Part shown: in pieces, positions 23,346-33,529 of the stretch
Layout of the letters: each line of letters opens with the position of its first letter
Position numbering within the stretch: the stretch's first letter is position 1
Position numbers and translations under genes: made by a program
The notes under the pieces: model-generated
Told to the model about the DNA's origin: nothing
Database searches by the model: none
What the model saw: only the letters and a program-made list of their open reading frames with translations
Assembly (NCBI GenBank): GCA_017654935.2
Contig: CM065690.1
Span: 15,469,520 to 15,533,519, forward strand
Direction: 5' to 3'
DNA length: 64,000 nt
Origin: Phymorhynchus buccinoides
Lineage: Eukaryota > Mollusca > Gastropoda > Neogastropoda > Raphitomidae

Positions 23346-23429
23346 TTTTCATTGCCCATATTCATTTCTATTCCCCGACCCTATATCCTTCCTCCATCAC
23401 CTCCACAAAGAGAGGGAGCAAACTTGTAC

Positions 23430-23470
23430 ACCTTTACCCACCCCCCCCCCCCCCCCCCCCCACCCCCCAT
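23430..23470. repeat. Poly-C tract
   Basis: C-rich homopolymer just upstream of gene B exon 1. The mirror is a poly-G tract at 41,692-41,716. Its length is unreliable. Confidence 0.9.
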
Positions 23471-23543
23471 TTGAATATCATAACTTATGTTCAGGGGTTT
23501 GAAAACCAATTTTATTGAACTTTTGTCACAGAAGACCAACAAG

Positions 23544-23684
23544 ATGGCGACGCTACGTGCCCTGTTTTGCATATTCGTCATAAGTCACGTGACCGAGGCC
23601 AGGCTGACGATTGGAGCGTTCAATATCCAGCGTCTGTCAGATCGCAAAACGGAGCACCCTGCAATGATCAGAAAAATCGCTCAG
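23544..23684 (+). CDS. DNase I-like gene B, first coding exon with signal peptide
   Basis: ATG at 23,544 to donor CAG/GTGTCA at 23,684; 47 codons, ending in phase 0. The N terminus MATLRALFCIFVISHVTEA is a plausible signal peptide (hydrophobic core, small residue at the end), so the product should be secretory. It is followed by RLTIGAFNIQRLSD, the first beta strand of DNase I enzymes (x-I-x-A/G-FNIQ). The exon stops at RKIAQ, where mammalian DNase I reads IVQ before ILSRYD, so the intron position appears conserved. No earlier in-frame ATG is convincing. The mirror copy (41,476-41,616) has two Phe-to-Leu changes in the signal peptide. Intron 1 starts 100 bp before a long (CT)n tract. Downstream exons are only tentatively identified. 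Confidence 0.85.
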
Positions 23685-23777
23685 GTGTCATATTATTTTG
23701 TTGCGTCGGTTACTCTTACAGTAATTAGGTACTTTGTAATTGGCTAGAGTGTACGAAAAAAAAGGGAGATAATTATA

Positions 23778-23779
<2 letters not shown>

Positions 23780-23835
<56 letters not shown>

Positions 23836-23848
23836 TCTCTCTCTCTCG

Positions 23849-23891
<43 letters not shown>

Positions 23892-23973
23892 AAAGTGTTC
23901 CTCTCTCTCGCTAATGCCCCCACTCTCCTAGTCAATTTTTGTTCTTTGTTCTGCTCTCTCTCTCCTCTCTCTC

Positions 23974-24047
<74 letters not shown>

Positions 24048-24090
24048 GCCGCTCTGTTCTCTCTCTCTCTGTCTCTCTCCTCTCGCTTGT
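23780..24090. repeat. (CT)n tracts in gene B intron 1
   Basis: Several interrupted (CT)n blocks, partly matching 41,090-41,380 on the mirror arm. Frames through them give Ser-Leu repeats only. Confidence 0.9.
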
Positions 24091-24091
24091 C

Positions 24092-24237
24092 TCTCTTTTC
24101 CTAACTACCTTACCACCACCTTCAAATCTTAGTATGGTTTGCGTTTAGCTACATTTTGTATTCAATAATGTTCTGTTCTCTCCCTGCCAAACGCTAGAAC
24201 AACAAGGTACGAAGTTTCCTGAATGAAAAATGGTGTT

Positions 24238-24240
<3 letters not shown>
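24092..24240 (+). repeat. Upstream copy of an intron-1 duplicated block with a relic exon-2 donor
   Basis: CTTAGTATGGTTTGCG, then TAGCTACATTTTGTATTCA, then GCCAAACGCTAGAACAACAA before GGTACGAAGTTTC. It parallels 26,345-26,575, where the same flank leads into the candidate exon 2. The middle of that exon is missing here, leaving only its donor end (24,200-24,206). The mirror is 40,716-41,085. Confidence 0.55.
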
Positions 24241-24241
<1 letters not shown>

Positions 24242-24272
<31 letters not shown>

Positions 24273-25118
24273 CATTTATATGCGCTTAATCTTAAACAAG
24301 CCCTAAGCGCTTACAATAATAAACAAATAAATGAATACCCCCCCCCCCCCCCCCCAAAACAAAGACAAACAACAACAACAACAAAGCAGTAGAAAATATG
24401 AGAATGTCAAACATTTCCTTCGCATACACAAACACATGCACGCGCACACAAGACATGGTGACACACACATACAACACACCACACCACACACACCACTACA
24501 CCACCCACATGACACCACACACACCACACACACCACACCACACGACACAACCACAACACAACACACGCCCGCACACAACCACAGCACTGCACCACACAAC
24601 ACACGCGCAGAGAAGGGACAAAAAAATTACTTTCCAGAAAAAACAGCAGAGCAGGCTACGATTTGAAGAGAGTGGTTTTGAGAGAAGACTTAAATAGAAA
24701 GAAAAGGGAGTTGGCAGAACGGAGAGACAAAAGAGGGAGTTTGTTCCAAGTAGAGGAGGCCTGAAAAGAGCAGGAAACGTTCACCGAGAGTCCTGGTGCG
24801 GTAACGAGGGATCTGGAGGAGAGAAGTGTCAGAAGAGGAGCGTAACTGTCCTAAGAGGTGTGTAAAGGTTCAGGAGATCAGTGAGATACGAAGGAGCAAG
24901 ACCATTCAGGGATTTGTAACAGAGCAGAGAGAGCTTGTAGTCGATACGCTTTCCAACAGGAAGCCAGTGAAGAGATTCAAGCATACGGGGGTAGAATGAG
25001 AGAATTTGGAGCACCTCAGTACAAGGCGAGCAGCATTGTTTTGAATTTTTTTAAGTTTAGCGAGAACAGTTTGTGGGCAGCCAGCAAGAAGGGAATTACA
25101 GTAATCTAGTCTGGAGAG
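24242..25118 (-). mobile_element. CR1/L2-like LINE insertion present only in the left arm
   Basis: On the minus strand it reads LSRLDYCNSLLAGCPQ, IQNNAARLV, then in a shifted frame SLHWLPVGKRIDYKLSL and LAPSYLTDLLNLYTP. After a low-complexity 3' UTR it ends in a GCGCATATAAATGC-type motif and (ATT)n at 24,242-24,270. The mirror arm shows the empty site: AAAATGGTGTTTTA continues directly into CGTCCTCTCGG (reverse complement of about 40,690-40,715). The element is 5'-truncated and frameshifted, a recent insertion relative to arm divergence. Confidence 0.85.
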
Positions 25119-25308
25119 TACGTCCTCTCGCATCATTCCTGGAACAGACACATATGGGACATTTTGTAGATACAAAGATGGTGGGAACAATACTGGAGGC
25201 AATGCCCAGAGGCAGTGCAACACCAGTAAAGTCCCGATTTTTTCCAAAACAATATAGATAGGTGTAGCAGTAAACACTCATCGGTTATGGTACCGCCACG
25301 TGTATAAG
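25119..25308 (-). repeat. Inverted-repeat arm downstream of gene B exon 1
   Basis: Reverse complement of 23,149-23,345 with scattered differences. It includes ACACATATGGGACATTT, AAGATGGTGGGAACAATACT and CAGTGCAACACCAGTAAAGT. The LINE at 24,242-25,118 is inserted at its inner edge. Confidence 0.8.
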
Positions 25309-25410
25309 AGTGATAATACGTTTTCCTTTTGTCTTCTATTCTTTTACTAATATTACTATCTATATAGTTAACAAGTGCCTAGGAAATAGATTCGTGAATA
25401 ACTGGAAATT

Positions 25411-26460
25411 CTAATCCTCTTTCAAGATCCCCTCTCCTCACCAATCTATCTAATCAGTCCTCTGCACTCTCGCTTTCTCTCTCTATCTTCCTCACTCTCT
25501 TCTAGTCTCTCGCTTCGTCAATCGTCTCAGATCTCTCTCTCACTCTCTCCTCACTCTTCAAACTCTAAGAACTTCTATCAGCTTCTCTCTCTCTGCAACC
25601 AGTCTTTCTCGGGGATCTTCTCGCTTTATCTTTCTGTATCACACGCTGAGGAATGTCTCATTATGATCTCGTCTGATCAGGAGGATGTACAAACATTAAA
25701 TTCTCATTACAAAATCTCTCCAGACATATAACGATACAGGTTCATCAGTCAGTCTATCGCTCATCTAGAAATATTCATTCCTCCGATTACTACCTCCCGT
25801 CATCTTCCCCCTCTCTCTCCTCATCCTCGATATCAATTATCGTCCCATCTCTCTCAACGATCTCTCTCCATCTCTCCGTCACCTCTCTCTTCCCTGATCT
25901 GACCAAATTCTCATCTCTGGGGCTCTAGCGACGCTACTGTCTCTCCCCCCTTTCTCATCTCACTCTCTGTTCTCTCTGTCCCGTCGTTCCCCATCCCTCT
26001 CTCGCTCTATCTTGGATGTCCATACATAACTCTCTGATTCGAATCCTTCCATGCAAACATTCCATGGCGCTTCATACTGTAATAGCTACAGTTAGGTCAG
26101 TTTGCGTCTCTTGCAGTCCCGTAATCTACCTCTCCATCCCCTATGGTCATCTCCGATCTTTCTCCTCCTCCCATCCAAGAAAGTCCATATTCGCATTCTC
26201 GCCATCCGGCAATCTCTCTTCTTCTCTCATTCTTCTCTCCTCTCTCTCTTCAAACCTCTCATCATCAAGTCTCTCTCAAGTCCCTTCGTCTCTCTCAATA
26301 TCTCTGTCTCGCTCTCTCTCTCTCTCTCTCTCTCGGCATGTCTCCTTCTCCTAACGTATCTTATCATCACCTTAGCAAATCTTTCTCAATCTCTTCCGTT
26401 TAGCATCACATCTCGTATCCAAGAATCAACATAGGATGTTGAGACTTCAGTATGAAGGTA
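25411..26460. repeat. Degraded CT-rich sequence (gene B intron 1)
   Basis: By position this corresponds to 39,850-40,413, which in the mirror arm is clean (GA)n plus unique flank. Here the same content is full of substitutions and indels: for example TAACGTATCTTATCATCACC stands where the mirror has TAACTACCTTACCACCACC. It looks like low-accuracy consensus rather than biology. Confidence 0.6.
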
Positions 26461-26511
26461 GGCCTCGCCTCGTTCTCGTTCTCCTTGAGGCATACTCATT
26501 TCAATGTTCAG

Positions 26512-26559
26512 GTGTTTAGTCTGTCAAACGCTATCTTCATCTTCATCGGGAACAACAAG
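26512..26559 (+). CDS. Gene B candidate exon 2 (short, active-site Glu not seen)
   Basis: 48 bp between TTCAG and GTACGA, phase 0 on both sides and therefore compatible with exon 1. It encodes VFSLSNAIFIFIGNNK. Position by position this resembles the DNase I segment ILSRYDxxLIQExRD that follows IxQ: V/I, S, the IFI hydrophobic run and the polar end. The QE pair, which carries a catalytic Glu (E39 in bovine), is replaced by FI. Only 16 codons are present where about 30 are expected. The mirror arm (39,792-39,839) has the identical exon and splice sites, so it is not a read error. It could be a decayed exon of a pseudogene or a chance match. Confidence 0.4.
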
Positions 26560-26599
26560 GTACGATGTTTCCTTTCGTCCGCTCTCTCTCTCAATGTAT

Positions 26600-26732
26600 C
26601 TATTGTTTATTGTCTTTTGTATTCATGAATGTTTTGTAACTCCATCAGAAGGGGCTGTGGCCTATTTGGATAAACGTCTGCTTCTCTCTCTCTCCTCTCT
26701 CTCTATCTCCTCTCTCTCTCTCTCTCTCTCTC

Positions 26733-26769
<37 letters not shown>

Positions 26770-26920
26770 CTCTCTCTCTCTATCTCTTATCATCAGTGTA
26801 ATGTTGTTGAATACTGCGCTACTTATGAAACTATTGTTTATTGTCTTTTGTATTCATGATGCTTTTGTAACCCCATCATAAGGGGCTGTGGCCTATCTGA
26901 TTAAACGTCTGCTTCTCTCT
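26600..26920. repeat. Duplicated retroposon-tail unit between (CT)n tracts
   Basis: ATTGTTTATTGTCTTTTGTA and AGGGGCTGTGGCCTAT occur twice (26,600-26,685 and 26,832-26,915), each followed by AAACGTCTGCTTCTCTC. The mirror copies are 39,475-39,550 and 39,683-39,760. Confidence 0.75.
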
Positions 26921-27047
26921 CTCTCTCTCTCTGCTGCTCTTCTGCTGCTCTCTTCTAACCTCTCTCTTCTCTTCTCTCTCTCTCTGCCTCTCTCTCTATC
27001 CTCTCTCTCACTCTTCTTCCTACTCTCTCCATGATTCGGGTTCGGTT

Positions 27048-27116
27048 TTGACGTGGCCACCATTGAAGAGGGTCATCCACAAAGACAGCCCCCTGGGACC
27101 GTTTGTGATGGCGGAG
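27048..27116 (+). CDS. Gene B candidate coding segment (DSPLGPFVMAE)
   Basis: 23 stop-free codons ending at GCGGAG/GTCAG in phase 0, ending in IHKDSPLGPFVMAE. The end recalls the DNase I stretch with REPxxVxF before the conserved-His strand. The acceptor is not clear, and the frame is shifted in the mirror copy at 39,278-39,346. Another register gives DVATIEEGHPQ. This is weak evidence. Confidence 0.28.
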
Positions 27117-27129
27117 GTCAGACAGCGTC

Positions 27130-27260
27130 GCGTCACACAAACACACACCACACACACACACACGGCGACATATATATATATATATATGCACGCACGCACA
27201 CCCCGCACGCGCACGCACACATACATTGCATTGTTCACGCACGCACGTCCACGTACACAC
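27130..27260. repeat. (CA)n/(TA)n microsatellite
   Basis: CACACAC then TATATATATATATATGCACG. It starts within about 15 bp of the candidate donor. Confidence 0.85.
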
Positions 27261-27412
27261 GCCACTTGGACAATAAATATCGCTGCGCTCTCTCTCGTCT
27301 GCACTCCAGTCTCTCGTTCATCTCTCTCGTCTCTCTCTCTCTCATGTCCTCTCTCTCAGGGTCTCCTCTCTCTCTCTCCTCTTGATTGTTTGGTTGGTGG
27401 CTTTGTGATTGC

Positions 27413-27600
27413 CGATGATGATGATGATGATGATGATAAGACGACGACCCGGACAACGACACGACAACGATGATGATGAGGACGACGATGGGATGATGAT
27501 GACGACTGACGATAACGATGATAACATCGACGACGATGATGATAATAACGATGATGATGACGACGACGACGATGATGACGACAACGTGATGATGTGATTT
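27413..27600. repeat. (GAT/GAC)n trinucleotide array
   Basis: Imperfect GATGATGACGAC repeats giving Asp-rich frames. It has no mirror because it lies beyond the end of the right arm. Confidence 0.9.
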
Positions 27601-27734
27601 CGCGGGGTTTTTTGCCAGGAAATAAGTTTCAGGTCCTTACAGCGTCACCGTCAGTCCGGCTTTGGGGGGCGAACATCGTATCGGGAACACTTGGCCATTA
27701 TCTACAGGTCGGTCTATGCGATTTATGTTGAACA

Positions 27735-28482
27735 CTAACTACTTCTACCACTACTACTGCTGCTGCTGTTTACTCTACCGATTTTTATGTTGCTACTATT
27801 GCTGTTGCTACTACTACTACCACTACTACTTACACTACTACTAACTACTACTACTACTATACTCTACTACTACTACTACTACTACTACTACACTACTACT
27901 ACTACTACTCTACTGACTACTACTGACTAAAATTCTTCTACGACTACTACTTACTGCTCACTGTGCTTGAAGCTCACACAACATCTGCTGCTACTTGCTG
28001 CTACTACTACTACATAGCTACTACTACTACTACTACTACTAACTAAATACTACTACTACTACTACCTACTACTACTAACTGCTACCTGTTGTTGTTGCTG
28101 CTGTTGCTATTACTACTACTCCTACTACTGCTGTTACTGCTACTGCTGCTATTGCTACTGCTAACTACTACTACTACACTAACTACTACTACTATACTTG
28201 CTAGCTGCTGCTAATGCTACTACTGCTTCTACTACTACTACTACTACTTCTACTACGCTGCTACTACTACTGCCTACTACTACTACATACTACTACTACT
28301 GAATTGCTACTACCTACTACACTACTACTATTACTACTACTACTACTGTTGCTGCTGCTACTACTACTACTACTACTGCTACTGCTACTACTACTACTCT
28401 ACTACAACTACTACTACAACTACTACTACTACTACTATTACTACTACTACTACTACTGCTACTACTACTACTACTGCTGCTG

Positions 28483-28515
<33 letters not shown>

Positions 28516-28587
28516 TTACAACTACTACTGCTACTGCTGCTACTGCTACTACTACTGTTTACTGCTACTACTGACTATCGCTGGCTG

Positions 28588-28639
<52 letters not shown>

Positions 28640-28715
28640 CTACTACTGCCTGCTGCTGCTGCTGCTACTACTTACTACTACTACTACTACATGACTACTA
28701 CTACTACTGCTACTG

Positions 28716-28751
<36 letters not shown>

Positions 28752-29075
28752 CTACTTGCTGCTGCTGCTGCTGCTACTACTACTACTACTACTTCTCTAC
28801 TACTACTACTACTACTACTGCTACTACTACTACTAATAATAATAATAATAATAATAATGTTGCATAATAATAAATAATGCAAACTGTTAGCTAGCTGTTT
28901 GCTGTTGCGCGGTCTGTTACTTACTACTACTATGTACTACTGCTACTACTGTTTGCTAGCTACTACTGTTACTACTACTGCTGCTGCTACTACTAGTAGT
29001 AGTACTACTGCTGCTGATGCTGCTGCGGCTGCTTGCTGCAGTAGTAGTAGTAGTAGTAGTGTAGGTGTAGTAGTA
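27735..29075. repeat. Long (CTA/CTG)n trinucleotide array, about 1.3 kb
   Basis: Alternating CTACTACTA and CTGCTGCTG blocks with frequent one-base slips, then an AGT-rich end (29,040-29,075). All frames are Tyr-, Leu- or Thr-only low complexity. It lies inside a predicted gene B intron. Confidence 0.93.
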
Positions 29076-29249
29076 TTAGTACTGGGCGTGTCTTCTGTGT
29101 GTGAACCTCTGTGTGAATGTGTGTGTTAATGTATGTGCGGGTGCGCGTGACCGCACGTTGTGTCCCCTCCTGCCGTTTGTGTACTCCTATTGTTGTGGTG
29201 CATGTAAGCCCGTGGACCGGCATGTTGTGTATTTGAGCAATTATAGGGT

Positions 29250-29468
29250 AAGTCGGGGTAAAAAGCCTATGGGCGGGTAAGAAGCCCATGCCAATTATCT
29301 CATGAAATGAAGCAAATTTCAGTCAAATTTTGCACAAGAAATAAAAATGAGACGAGAGTGTTAATTTCTAGCATTCGTCTCATGGTCAAATTTTACTGAA
29401 AATTTTTCTTTATTTCATGAGATAATTGGCTTGGGCTTTCTTACCCGCCCATGGCCGTTTTACCCCGT
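29250..29468. mobile_element. Foldback element, about 220 bp
   Basis: GGGGTAAAAAGCCTATGGGC near the left end pairs with CCCATGGCCGTTTTACCCC at the right. Inner arms GCCAATTATCTCATGAAAT and ATTTCATGAGATAATTGGC also pair. The loop spans about 29,330-29,395. Non-coding, MITE-like. Confidence 0.8.
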
Positions 29469-29924
29469 CTTCTGCTACTCCCTTGTATTGTGTCTTATTG
29501 ATTGTTATTGCTACGCAATTATGTCTATGCTGCGTGCTATCACAGAATCAGACAAGCTTCGTCTGCTGAAGACGACCCACTTATCCCGACAGGGGGGATG
29601 CGTTTGAACGAAAGCCCTATTCCGCCCTCTTTCACACCACCAAATGCGGTGGGTACTCTCTGTGCTCTCTGTATCCCCGTCTGTCTGTCTGGCTGTCTGC
29701 CTGTCTGTTTATCTGTGACTTTGCCAGACAGTTTGTCTGGTGCCATCGCTCTCTATCTCGCTCTCTCCGTCTAAAAACCGCTCTCTCTCTCCGTCATTCA
29801 ATCTCTCTCATATCTCTCTCTCTCTCTATCTCTCTAAAACTCTCTCTCTCTCTCACTCTCTCTCTTCTCTCCCTCGCTCTCTCAACTCTCTCTCTCTCTA
29901 AATCTCTCTCTCTGGGCTTGGTGT

Positions 29925-30380
29925 AAAAAAGTATGTATACTTATCTCATTACCATGTATAAATAAAATTTCAATCGTTCTCTCTCTCTCTCTCTCTCGTC
30001 TCCTCTCTCTCTCTCAACTCGTCTCTCTCTCTCTGGGCTGGGTGTAAAACAGTCATGCATACATTATCTCAATACCCTGTACAAATAAAATGTCGTTCGT
30101 TCGTTCGCTCTCTCTCTCTCTCGCTCTCGTCTCTCTCTCCTCATCTCTCTCCTCTTCTCTCATCTCGCAGTCTCTCTCTCTTTCTCTCTCTCTTTTTGTC
30201 TCTCTCTCTGTCGTCTCTCTCTCCACCCTCTCTCTCCCTCTCTTCTCTCTCTCTCTCTCTCCTCCTCTCCATCTCTCTCTCTCATCTCTGGGCTGGGTGT
30301 AAAATAGTACTGTATACTTACCTCATTTGCCTGTCATACATAAACATTTCGTTCGTTTGTTCGTTCTCTCTCTCTCTCTC
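29925..30380 (+). repeat. Tandem array of a retroposon-tail unit plus (CT)n
   Basis: Three or more units of GGGCTGGGTGTAAAA, TACTTATCTCATTACC, then AAATAAAATTTCGTTCGTTC, each followed by variable CTCTCT. The single-copy ancestor-like unit is at 10,305-10,378. The same unit in opposite sense is amplified at 35,400-36,090. Confidence 0.8.
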
Positions 30381-30514
30381 TCTCAGTCGTCTCTCTCTCT
30401 GTCTTCTGTCTCTCTCTCCTCTCGTCTCTCTCTCTCTCTCTCTCTCTCTCCCTCTCTCCTCCTCTGTCTCTGCCTCTCTCTCTCCCTCATCTGATCGAAC
30501 AATTGACCAACAGA

Positions 30515-30685
30515 CGATTTTCGGAGAGAGAAAAACACTAGGGCCCAGAAGGGGAGAGCAGTTCGTGAAAATTATAGTTGTTTGCCTCCGTGACTCGGTC
30601 AAATACCATAGCGACAATGCAACAATGGCATTGAATCTTGAAACCGCAGGATGTGAGTCAGAGATTTGCAAACTTTTTTTTTAAA
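30515..30685. repeat. Dispersed repeat, first of a diverged pair
   Basis: Shares TTTTCGGA, ACACTAG, TGGCAT, AATCTTGAAAC and GCTTGCAAA-type blocks with 31,105-31,280, about 590 bp downstream in the same orientation. No gene recognised between them. Confidence 0.5.
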
Positions 30686-31104
30686 TAGAAAAATGAAGGG
30701 TGGCCAGTTACCCATAAACGTGATAGAACTTGCAAAAATGTGACGTAAGAATATAAATTACATCAAATTTAGAAATGATGCACTGCGTTCCACATGCTGT
30801 GAGTCTCCTCAAGCACAAGAAGCGAGGACTGGTGATCTACCTGATGGTAGATTAACTCCCCATGTTTGACCGATTGAAATTGGCAATATAAACTCCGTAC
30901 ACACCATGAAATTACTCCCCTTAATTATTTCCAGAACGTCATTGCCTATATTGGAACAAGTAAGGTCGTCAGATTAATGCGATTTCTATTTCGATATGTA
31001 GGCTCTAGGTCCTAGTAGGTTTTCTTAATCTACCCGGACGTTCAGGCTACTGTAATCAAAAGACCTTCACATGTTTGCTGTACTAGCCTAATTAACCTAG
31101 AAAT

Positions 31105-31280
31105 ATAGACGTATTTTCGGAAGAAAAAAAACTAGTGCAGGAGAGCATTTTGTGTCAAATTAGAGTTGACATATTAACTTGACTTATTCGGTCCACACCA
31201 TAGGCAACCATGGCATCGAAGCTTGAAACTCCGCAAAGATGCCAGTCGGCGGCTTGCAAAAATGATTTTTTTTTTTTAAT
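31105..31280. repeat. Dispersed repeat, second of the pair
   Basis: See 30,515-30,685. This copy has ATGGCATCGAAGCTTGAAAC and GGCGGCTTGCAAAAATG before a poly-T. Confidence 0.5.
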
Positions 31281-31329
31281 AAGTGGGTTATTTCACTATT
31301 TCCGAACTATTTCCACTTGACAGCTTGTT

Positions 31330-31700
31330 CGACCCCCGTCGCGGGCAGTGGGTAGATGCCTCGTGTCTTCCATACAGGGAGCTGGGACGACCCCGCCCCC
31401 TCCACGAGTCTCTGTCCTCTTCACTCGGTAAACACCGGGAATTCTTTCGTAGAAAATCAGTTCTCCCATTTTCTGGAAGGTCTCTGCTTGTAATGCAACT
31501 TCCCTCTAAATCTGTCCGTACTTCTTTGACTGACGTGCTTTTCTCTTTGTCTTTCTGTCATCTACTGTCTTCCTGACTTGTTGGGCCCATTCTCCTTCCA
31601 AATAACTTTTCTCCTTTGAGCTCGTTCGAAATCTGAAAGTATCGGCTGTATCGCAGCAGCCATGGAGACCAGTGAAAACTGAAAACCGAACGTATACGTA
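31330..31700. mobile_element. R1 family copy
   Basis: GGGCAGTGGGTAGATGCCTC, CTGTCATCTACTGTCTTCC, TTGGGCCCATTCTCCTTCC and GAGACCAGTGAAAACTGAAA in the same order as 17,294-17,700. It sits in the intron before the gene B exon at 32,736. Confidence 0.75.
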
Positions 31701-31764
31701 CCTTACCCTTTTTGTCTTTTTTGTTGTTGTTGATCTCTATTTGTGTTCTTGTTGTTTTAATTTA

Positions 31765-32045
31765 AACCCTTTCATCGCCCCACTAATGTCGCATTTTTGC
31801 ACCACAGTGATTTTAACACCCATGTCACTACAATGCATCTAATGAGGGTCTAGTATCCAGTGACCTTATAACAAAATATATAAAAAATTATGTTCTTACA
31901 ATTTTGGAGGTAATGATAGGCCCCCTATTTTTATGCATGTCACAGAGGAATCCCAATATTGCAGACAGAAATCTTTTCTCTACCCGGGTAAGTATAATGG
32001 AAAGTTTTGGCTGAAAAATGGCTGGCGTTGAAAGGGTTTTTAAAC
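31765..32045. repeat. R3 repeat relative
   Basis: Diverged copy of 9,740-9,945 with AAACCCTTTCATCGCCCCAC at one end and CTGGCGTTGAAAGGG at the other. Confidence 0.6.
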
Positions 32046-32688
32046 AAAGTTTATTGACATAATACCTGGACAGTGTACACAAGTATTTTCATGAGCACAA
32101 CAAGCTATAAGCTTATAAGCTCACTCAAAAACGTTTCAGATTACAAACTATAAGGCTGCGTCATGAATGCACTTGAATAGCTAAGAGAAAATTAATTGCA
32201 TTGGAATAAGAAAAAATAAATTAAGCAAAGATAACAATACATCATGCTCCCATTTTATCGCTAAAAACAACCACCGCACCAATATTAATAAAAAAGGGGA
32301 AAAAACAAGAAAAAGTAAAGTAAGAAGAAAAAAGAAGAAAACAACAAAAAAAGAATGGGGGTGGTGTTACAAAATACAACATACTAAGTACAATTTAACC
32401 CCAACAACCACAGAGGCTACGTGTTACATCAGTACATCGTATCCGTGGATGGAAGTTCAGTTTTAACCGTCGCGTATCGGATTTCGCCGATGTTAGGCTC
32501 ACTTGGGCTGAAAACAAACAACCATGGTGTAAACAAAAATTTATGTTCCTGATTCACGCTCTTAGCCCAAAGGCCGAGAAAGTCGATCAGAAATTTGAAC
32601 TTGCAAATCTCAACCTTACCCTTTATGTGCCATAATATGGGCCCAGTAACGCAGAAGAAGAACATGGTGTTCGAACCGCCACTTCTTG

Positions 32689-32700
<12 letters not shown>
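32046..32700. other. Gene B intron stretch, A-rich
   Basis: A-rich sequence followed by unique DNA and a (GT)n tract that starts about 32,690. No exon seen. Confidence 0.5.
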
Positions 32701-32720
<20 letters not shown>

Positions 32721-32735
32721 TTTGGGTGTTTGCAG

Positions 32736-32854
32736 GCTGTGACGCACCTAGCTGTGATGGGTGTTTCAACCTCAAGCCGACTGCTGTGAAGAAAGAAATG
32801 GACGCCCTGATTAAAGCCTACAAGCAGCGCCTAGCCAGAGTGTTCCATAAAAAG
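32736..32854 (+). CDS. Gene B exon equivalent to the HLKP exon of gene A
   Basis: 119 bp between TTTGCAG and AAG/GTTGAAGG. Read so that it ends in phase 0, it encodes CDAPSCDGCFNLKPTAVKKE, then MDALIKAYKQRLARVFHKK, paralogous to GVHLKPADVREEMDALIEAF in the gene A exon at 63,096-63,208. It is 6 bp longer: one base near the start, two bases inside the GVHLKP codons (which change HLKP to NLKP) and one extra codon later. The net frame is preserved, but the first twelve codons are out of register with gene A, and the His equivalent to catalytic H134 is lost. Removing the small insertions restores the gene A-like register, so sequencing error in this low-accuracy stretch is as likely as real decay. 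There is no mirror copy to check. Confidence 0.7.
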
Positions 32855-33295
32855 GTTGAAGGTCAGGTCAGGTGCATTATGGTCACAGAGGTGTATCTGT
32901 GAATTTCGGTTGCTCCCACCTGGAGAGCGTGGCTGCCAGAGGCGTGCCACCCAATTTTTTGTTTTGTTTTTTGTTTTTGCCAGGCGATTTTTGTGTGATT
33001 GATGAGGAAGGAAAGGGAAGGGGAGGGGGTAAATTTTGACCAGATGACAACTGTTTCGGGAAACTGGGTTTAACGTGTGCTAAATGCATGGGCAAACGGG
33101 ACTTCGGTTTATCGTCTCATCCGAAGACTCCACGTTCAGACCGCAAGGCCTATTGCAAAGTGAGAGGAAAAATCCCCTGTACACATATTCGAACTCGGAT
33201 TTACTTGACACAAAGCGAACGCGCTAACCACTGTGCCACTCTACGCTTATAGTGCATGTGGGCTAGCGGGGGCGGACCAAATTGATTTTAAGCTG

Positions 33296-33370
33296 GGGGG
33301 GGGGGGGGGTGGTGGGGGGGGGGGGGGGGTGGGTGGGGGGGGGGTGGGGGGGGGGGGGGGGGGGGGGTCG
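33296..33370. repeat. Poly-G/GGGTGGG tract
   Basis: Nearly pure G over about 70 bp with scattered T. G-quadruplex-prone and unreliable in length. Similar tracts are at 34,289-34,306 and 36,310-36,343. Confidence 0.85.
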
Positions 33371-33529
33371 GGTTCCGCGGGGGAGTTTCCAGGGGCTGCA
33401 TAGGTCCTGGGTTAAAGACCCAACCACGGGCAACGTGTCAAAATCTTCTTGGGTTTTTTCTCCCTCTTTTTCTCTCCCCTTCACGTGTTTTTTCGTTTTC
33501 GCTCTTATGTATCTGGTCAGAATCTAAGA

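Noticed and set aside
28214..28867. 217-codon Tyr/Leu/Thr-only frame
   Set aside because: Translated (CTA/CTG)n array with frame slips.
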